Part shown: piece by piece, positions 15,674 through 22,557 of the stretch | Layout: each line of letters opens with the position of its first letter | Position numbering within the stretch: position 1 is the stretch's first letter | IMG/VR virus record: IMGVR_UViG_3300030099_008287 | Location: 1-30,408 of that record | DNA from: a virus | Direction: 5' to 3' (one strand) | Length of the DNA stretch: 30,408 nt | The notes under the pieces: model-generated | Told to the model about the DNA's origin: nothing | Database searches by the model: none | Seen by the model: only the letters and a program-made list of their open reading frames with translations | Program-made: the position numbers and the translations under genes

Positions 15674-17719
15674 CTATTTTATAAATATAAACTCATGAGA
15701 ATTCAATAAAATCCAAGATACATGCTTAAATCCATCTTTTTTATCAATCATCCCCTTAAGGCTATTTATTTCTTTGATTGTGGGCTTTCTTCCTAATATA
15801 GAAAGGAATGCGGTTTCTATTTGTTTTGTTTTTATGCTTTCATTCTGAATTTGATTGATAAAGTCTGCACCTTTTTTATTTAGAATATTTGTCTCAACAA
15901 AACCATTTAAAAGCGTTAATACTTGCGGTGCATTAGGCTCTCTGTTACTGTTATCTATTTGCTCTCTATCGCTGCCCCCAAATTGCCTAATTAAGTGTCC
16001 GCTGGGTGCGGGTGATTGTAGGTAGCTGCTTCTCACTAAATACCTATCTGGAAATTTTTTCATTTTTTCGGCTTGATATTCATCTGCACCAATAACCCTT
16101 AGAAAATTTCTATCTCCAGGACTTTTTTCAGAAAGATGTTTAAAGTCTGCATATATTTCTTCAGCGGTCATTTCATTATATCTTTTATATATCGCGCTAT
16201 AGTCTTGCTGATTATGCAGGTACAATCTTGTTGAATCGTCAATTTCATTATATACCAATGTAACCAAAGAGTCCCATAGTTGTTCGCCTGTCATCCTGCG
16301 GAGTAGTGGGCCAGCAAAAGAATACTCTTCTAAGGTTTTGTAGTCTTGTTTTAGGCTCGATCTTTGAAATAATTTAGTATTCATCAAGATTCTTTTATAT
16401 TCTCTTAGATCATATCCAACACTAACCATAATGCGCTCTAGGAACTTCATTAGTTCTGGGTTGCTAGCAACAGTATCATCCATCATTGTATCTATTGGTT
16501 CAATTAATCCAACCCCAAACACATGCTTCCAAACCCTGTTTGCAATCATCGTGGTAAACCTAGGATTATCTTTGCTTGTTATCCAATCGGCAAGAACAAC
16601 CCTACTCTTAGGTTTTGGGCTTTTAGGATCAAAAACGGGTTTGGGGGTAAATATTGCCTTTGCAAAAACTATATCCCCTGGATCTCCATCATCTTCGGCA
16701 TAATCTTTTGGTAGTTTAATTTTTCCAGTTCCTTCATTCTCTAGTCCAAAAAAAGTTGAGTCTCTAACTTGATTTCTCCAGTTGTTGAATGTTCCAGAAT
16801 TTTCATCGCCCTCTTCTCTGATAATTCTGCTTAGTTTACCTATTTTTTTGTTCGCCTCATCTATCCTCACGCTGCCTATTCCAGAGGTGAATGCGGTCAT
16901 TTCATAAAACTCTTTTTGAGTCCATCTATCAAAAGGATGGTCGTGGCACATTGCGCATTGCAGTCTTGTGCCAAGAAATATTCTGAGAGTATGAGAAAGG
17001 TTGTCTTCTTGCATTCCCCTGTCTCTAACATAGTAGCTAACCTCTGGCCCATTTTCGTATAGCTTTCCAGTGCTTGCTATAAGCTCTCTAACTATTTGAT
17101 CATAAGGCTTTTTCTCTCTCAATGACTCTCTCAACCACTTTCTGTATACTGCTCCAACGTTTATATTTGTGCCTGCTGGGCGATCCTTTACCCTGAGCAT
17201 GTCCGACCACCAGTTGATTTGATGATTAACATAGCCTTCAGAGTTTAGAAGTTTTTGTATCAGCTTATCTTTTTTATTTTGATCTCTATCATCAATAAAT
17301 TCTGAAAGTTCGGAATGAGATGGAATTCTACCAATCAATAAAAGATATACTCTCCTTGCGTATGTATATTGATCTAAATCTTTAGTTTTGCTAATTTTTT
17401 TTGATATAAGCTGTTTTTCAATTAACTTGTCTATATAACCCGAATAACTATTAAGGGTTCTTTTATCTATTGGAACTTTTACTTCAGGGATGGTGCTATA
17501 TCTGTCCTCTGAGTGATATAATTCTATTTGTTTGCGAGAATCTATGGTCAGGGCAGAGGTAAGAACTCTAAACTGCTGGAGATCTTCAGATCGCTGCAAT
17601 ACAAGGTGCGTCTCATTGGCCTCTAGTATTTGTGCATCGATAACCTTGCCGTTATTGAAGTAGATTTTATCCGCCTTGCATATAAGGGGAAGAAATAAAA
17701 GTAGTATTAGTTTTTTCAT
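15674..17719 (-). CDS. DUF1549/DUF1553 (PSD1-type) secreted protein with CxxCH
   Basis: 681 residues. A Sec signal peptide covers about 1-16 (KKLILLLFLPLICKA). Residues 18-65 form a small beta domain (KIYFNNGKVIDAQILEANET, SH3/Sm-like). DUF1549 covers about 90-300, with the family hallmark FLGTRLQCAMCHDHPFDRWT, including a CxxCH heme-type motif at 255-259. DUF1553 covers about 375-665 (LADWITSKDNPRFTTMIANR, VWKHVFGVGLIEP). This family is typical of Planctomycetes and Verrucomicrobia, is usually secreted, and its function is unknown; no separate cytochrome domain is present at the N-terminus, unlike many bacterial relatives. The start overlaps the stop of the VWA gene (ATGA). Whether CxxCH actually binds heme cannot be told from sequence; export through Sec would at least place it where c-type cytochrome maturation occurs. 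Confidence 0.92.
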   Translation of the reverse strand: MKKLILLLFLPLICKADKIYFNNGKVIDAQILEANETHLVLQRSEDLQQFRVLTSALTIDSRKQIELYHSEDRYSTIPEVKVPIDKRTLNSYSGYIDKLIEKQLISKKISKTKDLDQYTYARRVYLLLIGRIPSHSELSEFIDDRDQNKKDKLIQKLLNSEGYVNHQINWWSDMLRVKDRPAGTNINVGAVYRKWLRESLREKKPYDQIVRELIASTGKLYENGPEVSYYVRDRGMQEDNLSHTLRIFLGTRLQCAMCHDHPFDRWTQKEFYEMTAFTSGIGSVRIDEANKKIGKLSRIIREEGDENSGTFNNWRNQVRDSTFFGLENEGTGKIKLPKDYAEDDGDPGDIVFAKAIFTPKPVFDPKSPKPKSRVVLADWITSKDNPRFTTMIANRVWKHVFGVGLIEPIDTMMDDTVASNPELMKFLERIMVSVGYDLREYKRILMNTKLFQRSSLKQDYKTLEEYSFAGPLLRRMTGEQLWDSLVTLVYNEIDDSTRLYLHNQQDYSAIYKRYNEMTAEEIYADFKHLSEKSPGDRNFLRVIGADEYQAEKMKKFPDRYLVRSSYLQSPAPSGHLIRQFGGSDREQIDNSNREPNAPQVLTLLNGFVETNILNKKGADFINQIQNESIKTKQIETAFLSILGRKPTIKEINSLKGMIDKKDGFKHVSWILLNSHEFIFIK

Positions 17720-19437
17720 TTATCATTATATTTGCCATCTTTTAAACCACCACCATATATATCTAAATCTAACCCAATCCTTCTTGATGCCTCGAATATT
17801 AAATTTAGATAATACTTGGGGTCTCCAGAATCTTTTGCGTGATATTCATCACTAAAAACAATTCCGTCTTTATTTTTAATATGATTGTTGTTGTTGTCTC
17901 TGTAATATTTTTTTAGATTATTTGACTCTAAATAGCCCTTGCCTTGAAATGCATTACCTACAAATTCTTTGAATGATTTAGCAAATGTTTTGCCTCTATC
18001 AACCTGAAACATAACTCCTCTGTAAACTCCATTATATCCATTAAGTGATGATTTGAGCTTGCCAATATCATCAATGTAATGATCTTCAGGCTTCTTGTTG
18101 AAGTTAGGTAGATGATAGGCTGGTTGAGCTTCGTCTTGAAATGCTATAGCTAGTACATTGTCCTTTTTCGCCGCTTCTGCAAAGAATTTTAAAGTTCTTT
18201 CTCCAGAGCTAGATACAATCGTGACTCGATTATTATACAAATTTTCATCATTATTATAATAAGGCAGAAGAGCGTCTTTTAGAATGGTTTCTTTCATTAT
18301 ATCTAGCTGCTTTCTTGTGTTTAGTATACTTCCGCTGCCATCTACATGCATCATAATATGCAATGCTCCATTTTTTGGAAGGTGGTCATAATTGTAATGC
18401 CCTCTACCAATACCTGCGCCTCCGCCACCCATACCATTACCTGGGCCCATACCAAGCTTTTGAGTGATATAACCTTGTGTTAAACCAGCGGCTCCACCAG
18501 CCCCAGCGCCACCAAGCAAACCTCCAACTCCAGCCGAGTAGGCAGAATCTTTTGGGTATCCTTCCATTGGTTGACTTCCGTCACCAATACCTCCTAATGT
18601 GGGAACAGATTGGCCGTCTAGCATCGCTTCGCCAATTCCTGCGCCAATTCCTGCGCCTGCGCCACCTCCTGCACCAAGGGCGGGAGATCCAACTCCTGCT
18701 CCTATACCTTTAGTTGGAAAATTATAAGCGTATAATTGTCCTCCTTTTCCCACTTCGTAGCCTCCGTCAGAAGATATGCCAAAGTCATTTACTTCTCCTA
18801 GTTCGGAATTGTTTTGGTTAGTTACTGGAGACAGGTTTCCTAAATCCAAATCATCTTTAGTATCTAGGCCGATTTTTTCTATTTTATCTTTCTGGTCAAA
18901 ATGTTCAAATGTTTCAACCTCGTTCAGTTCTTTTATTCTTCTATCTAAAAGTCCATGATCAACACTCTTATCCACCCGATTTCCGATACTATACTCATGA
19001 TCCACATCATTATCCAAACGGCCCCTATGTAGCCCAATACCGACATCACCGCCATGAGCAAAGCCGCCATCATGTTCAAAAAATCTTTCATTTTCAATTA
19101 CTGTAGTTCCAATCTGCCTATCTGCATCAATATGGTAGGTATTATCTAAAACGGTAATATTCCTATCTATATCATCTCTTATTATTCTTCCTTGAAGTCT
19201 ATCTATATACACAGATTCTTGAGTTCGAAATACTGAGGGTGGATTGTAAACAATTGGTTGTCTAGCCTCAATTGTATTGTTTTGCTCTACCTTAACGAGT
19301 TCATGATCAGCCTCGTGGAGTAACTCATCTTTTTGATTAATAGGTATTAGCGCAATAAAAGCTATTGCGAGTAAATACCCAGCAATCAGATTCCCGAGAG
19401 ACAGTCTTTTTTTATTAATTGCATTCACAGTTTTCAC
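17716..19437 (-). CDS. Membrane-anchored Gly-rich protein with C-terminal VWA domain
   Basis: 573 residues from GTG at 19437, chosen because AAGGG lies 8 bases upstream; an in-frame GTG at 19467 has no Shine-Dalgarno. A single membrane segment at about 12-33 (LSLGNLIAGYLLAIAFIALI) with basic residues before it anchors the protein with most of it outside the cytoplasm. A charged Asp/His/Arg-rich region follows (~40-215), then a Gly/Ala-rich flexible region at ~243-345 (SPALGAGGGAGAGIGAGIGE). The C-terminal ~215 residues look like a von Willebrand A domain: a hydrophobic strand HIMMHVDGSGS contains a complete D-x-S-x-S metal-site motif (D366, S368, S370). VWA domains usually mediate metal-dependent protein contacts. 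The gene overlaps the Cys-rich lipoprotein upstream and the PSD1 gene downstream (ATGA), so it is part of the envelope operon. The VWA call is by motif and order, not by search. Confidence 0.8.
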   Translation of the reverse strand: MKTVNAINKKRLSLGNLIAGYLLAIAFIALIPINQKDELLHEADHELVKVEQNNTIEARQPIVYNPPSVFRTQESVYIDRLQGRIIRDDIDRNITVLDNTYHIDADRQIGTTVIENERFFEHDGGFAHGGDVGIGLHRGRLDNDVDHEYSIGNRVDKSVDHGLLDRRIKELNEVETFEHFDQKDKIEKIGLDTKDDLDLGNLSPVTNQNNSELGEVNDFGISSDGGYEVGKGGQLYAYNFPTKGIGAGVGSPALGAGGGAGAGIGAGIGEAMLDGQSVPTLGGIGDGSQPMEGYPKDSAYSAGVGGLLGGAGAGGAAGLTQGYITQKLGMGPGNGMGGGGAGIGRGHYNYDHLPKNGALHIMMHVDGSGSILNTRKQLDIMKETILKDALLPYYNNDENLYNNRVTIVSSSGERTLKFFAEAAKKDNVLAIAFQDEAQPAYHLPNFNKKPEDHYIDDIGKLKSSLNGYNGVYRGVMFQVDRGKTFAKSFKEFVGNAFQGKGYLESNNLKKYYRDNNNNHIKNKDGIVFSDEYHAKDSGDPKYYLNLIFEASRRIGLDLDIYGGGLKDGKYNDK

Positions 19438-19531
19438 AGTCTTTACCCTTGCATTCTTTGCAGTCACATGGGTTTTTGACTATACTGCATGAGGAAATGA
19501 TAAATGCTATAAGTATTGAAATATATTTCAT
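19415..19531 (-). CDS. 38-residue Cys-rich lipoprotein
   Basis: A very short frame. It has a lipoprotein-type signal MKYISILIAFIISSC with lipobox I-S-S-C (lipidated Cys15), then SIVKNP and a dense cysteine cluster CDCKECKGKDCENCEC (seven Cys in 16 residues), ending in Asn. If processed, the mature product would be a lipid-anchored peptide of about 24 residues, metal-binding or disulfide-rich. It is the first gene behind the promoter at 19573-19601, with an expected leader of roughly 35 bases and no good Shine-Dalgarno. Its 3' part overlaps the start of the VWA gene by 23 bases in another frame, suggesting coupling. I know no family for it; the combination of promoter, lipobox and cysteine pattern makes a chance frame unlikely, though translation is unproven. 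Confidence 0.6.
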   Translation of the reverse strand: MKYISILIAFIISSCSIVKNPCDCKECKGKDCENCECN

Positions 19532-19572
19532 TGTATTATGTCTTTAGTTTGTTTGGGTTATTTGGTACATGT

Positions 19573-19601
19573 ATAATACACTATATTGAGGTCGATGTCA
19601 A
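19573..19601 (-). promoter_or_regulatory. Sigma-70 promoter of the DUF1501/PSD1/VWA operon
   Basis: On the minus strand: TTGACA (19601-19596), a 17-base spacer, then TATTAT (19578-19573); no TGn. The expected start is near 19566, giving a leader of about 35 bases before ATG at 19531. An inverted repeat, TTGAGG (19586-19591) and CCTCAA (19611-19616), flanks the -35 and could be an operator. This promoter differs from the other four in having a normal leader. Confidence 0.78.
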
Positions 19602-19633
19602 GTATTTAGCCCTCAAAGTGTACTAAAGTATAG

Positions 19634-19891
19634 ATGTATAGATATTTGTGTCTTTTGCTGCTTTGCGGTTGTGTTCCTAAACATAGCCCGCAACCTAGTG
19701 ACACAAAATTCAAGGATGAGCATCGAAATTGGCTAGAAACATATAGAGCAGAGGTAAAGATTGCAATTAAAAATGAAGATGAGGAGGGGTATTACTTTTT
19801 TATGCAAGAAATAGTTAAAGAGCACTATAAGCAACAGACGGGTCAGGACATGGATCCAAACCCGTCTTTAAGATTTATAAATAATCCCTAA
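19634..19891 (+). CDS. Small lipoprotein
   Basis: 85 residues. The N-terminus MYRYLCLLLLCGC is a lipoprotein signal with lipobox L-C-G-C (lipidated Cys13). The mature part starts with a Pro/Ser linker (VPKHSPQPSD) and continues as one long charged helix (RNWLETYRAEVKIAIKNEDE). It has no cysteine beyond the signal. It is the only plus-strand gene between 12409 and the right end of the window and lies divergent from the Cys-rich lipoprotein operon. Its last 4 bases overlap the end of the convergent 79-residue membrane protein. An outer-membrane spanin or an exclusion lipoprotein would have this general look, but no specific family was recognised. No good promoter or Shine-Dalgarno was found for it. 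Confidence 0.72.
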   Translation: MYRYLCLLLLCGCVPKHSPQPSDTKFKDEHRNWLETYRAEVKIAIKNEDEEGYYFFMQEIVKEHYKQQTGQDMDPNPSLRFINNP

Positions 19892-20127
19892 GTTTTTTTC
19901 TGCACTAAATCGTAGAGTTTTCTTATATCGTTACGCCGATCTTCTAATCTTTTCTCTACGCTTCTGTTGATCTCTGTATCTCTTACTTCGTTCTTTGCTA
20001 GAGTTACATTAATTTTGTTTATTAAGTCCTCCATCTCCTCTAAGCGTCTGTTTTCTCGCTTAAGGAAATAGCCAATTACTGAAATAGCTGTTCCTATCCC
20101 TATCAATATGAATTCGTTATACGCCAT
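19888..20127 (-). CDS. Small membrane-anchored coiled-coil protein
   Basis: 79 residues. One membrane segment at about 6-22 (FILIGIGTAISVIGYF) is followed at once by a cluster of basic residues (LKRENRR) and a charged coiled coil to the end (LEEMEDLINKINVTLAKNEV, RSVEKRLEDRRNDIRKLYDL). Positive charges after the segment predict the coiled coil on the cytoplasmic side. Such N-anchored coiled-coil proteins are very common in phages and remain mostly uncharacterised. It is the last gene of the long minus-strand run and is separated from hsp20 by a strong hairpin. It converges with the small lipoprotein gene, overlapping it by 4 bases. Confidence 0.72.
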   Translation of the reverse strand: MAYNEFILIGIGTAISVIGYFLKRENRRLEEMEDLINKINVTLAKNEVRDTEINRSVEKRLEDRRNDIRKLYDLVQKKT

Positions 20128-20138
20128 ACATATATATA

Positions 20139-20180
20139 CACAAAGGGCGCCAGAAAAACTGACGCCCCTGAACCTTTGTG
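20139..20180 (-). terminator. Strong hairpin after hsp20, probable terminator
   Basis: On the minus strand GGGCGTCAG (20167-20159) pairs with CTGGCGCCC (20153-20145): nine base pairs with one T-G wobble and a TTTTT loop. An outer CACAAA/TTTGTG pair (20180-20175 with 20144-20139) extends the stem across a bulge. It starts 8 bases after the hsp20 stop and is followed by a T/A-rich tract rather than a pure T run. It probably ends or attenuates hsp20 transcription before the 79-residue membrane protein gene; on the plus strand it would also act on the convergent lipoprotein transcript. Confidence 0.65.
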
Positions 20181-20187
20181 TGATATT

Positions 20188-20652
20188 TTATAAAATCTTC
20201 ACTTTTTTAGGTTGATCTTTTTTTATTTTTGATATTGTGATTAACAATAGTCCATTCTCAAAATCAGCCCCAATATTTTCTTTGTCTACATTATCTCCCA
20301 GCTTAAAAGACCTTTTGAAAGATGATCTTTTTAGCTCTTTTCGAATATATTTGAGATTCGTATCTTCGTCGCGGCTATGCTTTAGCCCAGAGATAGTCAG
20401 CACATCTTCTTCTAAATCTACCGAAACCTCCTCTCTGCCAAGCCCTGGAATCTCCGCCTCAATGGTTATCTTGTCGGAATGGTCGATTACATCAACCTTG
20501 GGGTAGGAATTATTACCAAAGAACTCTACTCCAAACTCTTGTCCGAACGATGGGAACGCCTTTTGTATTACATTATCAAACAGAGCGTCAAAGGGCGTTA
20601 GAAACTCTTCTCTGCTGAATGGTGCTAGTTTGCGATTTTTTGACTGTGTCAT
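20188..20652 (-). CDS. Small heat shock protein, Hsp20/alpha-crystallin family
   Basis: 154 residues. The N-terminal arm contains the usual DPF/FDxLFD-type segment (LTPFDALFDNVIQKAF). The alpha-crystallin domain runs from about 50 to 145: YPKVDVIDHSDKITIEAEIP, then LEEDVLTISGLKH, then RSFKLGDNVDKENIGADFEN and GLLLITI. The end KKVKIL gives a V-x-I type tail used for oligomer contacts. It would be an ATP-independent holdase that keeps unfolding proteins soluble. Hsp20 genes are known in several T4-like and cyanophage genomes, where a virion-assembly or stress role is suspected. A good Shine-Dalgarno AAGGAG lies just upstream of the ATG and is predicted to pair with a U-run in the leader (separate entry). 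It is followed by a strong hairpin. Confidence 0.95.
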   Translation of the reverse strand: MTQSKNRKLAPFSREEFLTPFDALFDNVIQKAFPSFGQEFGVEFFGNNSYPKVDVIDHSDKITIEAEIPGLGREEVSVDLEEDVLTISGLKHSRDEDTNLKYIRKELKRSSFKRSFKLGDNVDKENIGADFENGLLLITISKIKKDQPKKVKIL

Positions 20653-20657
20653 TTTTA

Positions 20658-20711
20658 CTCCTTGTTAGATGTTATATGAGCCCTTTCGGCGCTCAAAAAG
20701 CCTCTTTTGAG
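20658..20711 (-). promoter_or_regulatory. Candidate FourU-type RNA thermometer in hsp20 leader
   Basis: In the minus-strand RNA, CUUUUUG (20700-20694) can pair with CAAGGAG (20664-20658), which is the Shine-Dalgarno of hsp20: seven pairs, two of them G-U, with five consecutive U facing the ribosome-binding site. Between them GAGC-G-CC, GAAA, GGGCUC (20694-20678) forms a small hairpin with a GNRA tetraloop and one bulged G. A competing helix CUCAAAA/UUUUGAG (20711-20705 with 20698-20692) would release the Shine-Dalgarno. U-runs pairing with AAGGA are the defining feature of FourU thermometers, which usually control heat-shock genes. Structure drawn by eye. Confidence 0.5.
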
Positions 20712-20716
20712 TGCTT

Positions 20717-21022
20717 TCACCTATAGTGTAGAATAAATCGTGCCAGTTTTCTAAAAGGCTTAATTATATAGTGTTTTACAAACCCCTGTATTGGTTGTAG
20801 GTTTAATTTTTTTCTTAATTTATTTTCTAGATTTGTGAGCGGGCAGTCAATTACCCTAGACAAACTTATTACTACTATAAAGGTCACAATTGGCAAATAT
20901 ATATACCAGTTATCTAAATCGTTCGCAGCTTTAAAAATTAAGAAGGGGAGGGCAATAATGTTACCCACCGCTATAGCACAGTGAAACAATACAATTAAAG
21001 TTAGAAAAATTTTATCTTTCAT
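20717..21022 (-). CDS. Small membrane protein resembling DUF2784
   Basis: 101 residues with two or three hydrophobic segments (about 5-32 KIFLTLIVLFHCAIAVGNII and 40-58 WYIYLPIVTFIVVISLS) followed by DCPLTNLENKLRKKL and GFVKHYIIKPF. The CPLT-x-LE-x-LR signature after the last membrane segment, and a downstream GF-x2-HY, match my memory of the DUF2784 family of bacterial membrane proteins, whose function is unknown. It starts in the stop of the acyl-CoA dehydrogenase gene (ATGA overlap), so the two are translated together. A lipid-linked role with its upstream partner is possible but not supported by anything beyond that coupling. Confidence 0.72.
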   Translation of the reverse strand: MKDKIFLTLIVLFHCAIAVGNIIALPFLIFKAANDLDNWYIYLPIVTFIVVISLSRVIDCPLTNLENKLRKKLNLQPIQGFVKHYIIKPFRKLARFILHYR

Positions 21023-22557
21023 TTCAGTTGTTCAAGATGCCTATGCTTTTCCCTAAATATCTCTTGCCCTAAATCAAAGTCTTTACAGTCTCTATTGTTT
21101 TTAATTGAATCGAAATGGCTTTTAATTTTCTTTTTTGAGTCATAGAATATCGATTCTAAAATTTTATTTGATTGATCGTCCCCGTCTTTACTGCACCTAT
21201 AGACACAAGTATATAAAACAAATAGTTGTATTCTTATTTGCGATATTCTATAAAGCAGTAATTGCTTATCTTTTACGCTCTCCCTGTATCTGATTTTTGA
21301 AAATAATATGCACCTTGATAGCTTGCGGTTTATTTTGTTGATAAATTTTATCTTTGATTTTAAATTCTTATCACTTGTATTAATTTTATCAAACTTTTTA
21401 AAACCGAATTTTTTCCCAAAACCCTCTTTCGCTAAAAGCATATTCAAAACTTCATTTGATCCCTCTAGAATTAGATTAATCCTAAGGTCTCTGAATAGCC
21501 TCTCAGCAGAAGAGGCCTTTTCTCCTCTAAGTTTTAGCGACTTGGATTTTTCGTATCCTCTTCCCCCTCTAATTTGCACAGCTTGATTAACAATTTCCCA
21601 GCATGATTCGGTGCAGTAAATTTTCGTCATGGTAGATTCTTCTTTAATCTCTGCATCTTTTCTATCCATTATAAGGGAGCTATATAAAACCATAGATTCC
21701 ATCGCAAAGGTTTTTCTCGCCATGTCAGTAATTTTATCTGATATTAATTCGTGCCCACCGATATATTTACTCCATTGACATCTTCTTGATCCCCATTCCC
21801 TAGATTCTTTTAAGAGTTGTTTTGCAGCACCGACGCAAATAGCAGACAGAAAAATCCTTGACTCGGAGAGAACCTCTAAGGCCATTTTAATACCACATGT
21901 TTCTGGAGAGATAATATTTTCTTTCGGAATTTTGACATTATCAAATTTTAAAACTGCGCTTTCCGAGCCCCTTAAGCCAGAAAACTCACATTTACTTCTT
22001 TTTGAAACCCCCGAATAATCAGATCTAACTATTATTGCCTTAAATTTATCTTCTGGGCATTTTGCTATAACTACAATCAGGTCTGCCCTTAATGAGTTTG
22101 TGCTCCATATTTTTTGTCCATTTAGAACTAGATTGCCTGCAGAGTCTTCAGATATACTACAACTTATATTTTTGGGATTTGACCCAGCATGCCATTCTGT
22201 TAATGCGAGAGCGCTCGAGGAACCATAGGAAAACCTTGGTAGGTATTTTTGTTTTTGATCTTGGTTTCCATATTTTAATAAAAAAGCTGGAAGCCCAATC
22301 GATTGACTCGCTAAAAGCACTGCAGATATACTTCCACATTTTGCACCACACATCATTAGGGCTCTTGAAAATTGTAGAGAAGATAGCCCTTTTCCGCCGT
22401 ACTCATTTGGAATTTTAATACAAAAAGCTCCAACATCAATTAAAGCTTTTCTTAAGGATGGTCCTATATATTTCTTTTCATCTATAAAGTCTGGGTCGAC
22501 ATTATGATTTAGTAAAGAGCCAAATTCTTCAAGGAACTTTTCTTGATCGTTTATCAT
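21019..22557 (-). CDS. Acyl-CoA dehydrogenase, long/very-long-chain type
   Basis: 512 residues. It is an FAD flavoenzyme of the acyl-CoA dehydrogenase family, catalysing alpha-beta dehydrogenation of a fatty acyl-CoA. An N-terminal helical domain (DVGAFCIKIPNEYGGKGLSS), a middle beta domain with ALTEWHAGSNP and LNGQKIWSTNS, and a C-terminal helical domain (QIRGGRGYEK, ERLFRDLRINLILEGSNEVL) are all present. The Glu in LILEGSNEV occupies the position of the catalytic base in VLCAD-like members. A Lys-rich extension of ~115 residues follows, as in VLCAD/ACAD9, which use it for membrane or dimer contacts. I chose ATG at 22557; the frame also allows TTG at 22566. A beta-oxidation-type enzyme is unusual in a phage and its substrate cannot be read from sequence. 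It is coupled to the DUF2784-like gene. Confidence 0.93.
   Translation of the reverse strand: MINDQEKFLEEFGSLLNHNVDPDFIDEKKYIGPSLRKALIDVGAFCIKIPNEYGGKGLSSLQFSRALMMCGAKCGSISAVLLASQSIGLPAFLLKYGNQDQKQKYLPRFSYGSSSALALTEWHAGSNPKNISCSISEDSAGNLVLNGQKIWSTNSLRADLIVVIAKCPEDKFKAIIVRSDYSGVSKRSKCEFSGLRGSESAVLKFDNVKIPKENIISPETCGIKMALEVLSESRIFLSAICVGAAKQLLKESREWGSRRCQWSKYIGGHELISDKITDMARKTFAMESMVLYSSLIMDRKDAEIKEESTMTKIYCTESCWEIVNQAVQIRGGRGYEKSKSLKLRGEKASSAERLFRDLRINLILEGSNEVLNMLLAKEGFGKKFGFKKFDKINTSDKNLKSKIKFINKINRKLSRCILFSKIRYRESVKDKQLLLYRISQIRIQLFVLYTCVYRCSKDGDDQSNKILESIFYDSKKKIKSHFDSIKNNRDCKDFDLGQEIFREKHRHLEQLK

Noticed and set aside
18632-18670. Short tandem DNA repeats (GCGCCAATTCCT units)
   Set aside because: They are simply the codons of the Gly/Ala/Ile-rich linker of the VWA protein, not an independent repeat element.
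19634-20127. The small lipoprotein and the N-anchored coiled-coil protein as an o-spanin/i-spanin pair
   Set aside because: They are convergent rather than nested or tandem, and the basic cluster after the membrane segment of the 79-residue protein predicts the coiled coil inside the cytoplasm, opposite to an i-spanin.
20237-20506. Long open frames on the strand opposite to real genes (for example opposite hsp20, the dehydrogenase and the recombinase)
   Set aside because: They lie wholly within genes with clear family motifs, lack ribosome-binding sites and encode low-complexity Ser/Leu/Phe-rich sequence typical of antisense frames.
20730-20760. Sigma-54 or sigma-32 promoter for hsp20 (TGGCACG on the minus strand)
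   Set aside because: The -12 GC element is missing for sigma-54 and no CCCCAT-like -10 exists for sigma-32; a weak sigma-70-like match was also not convincing.
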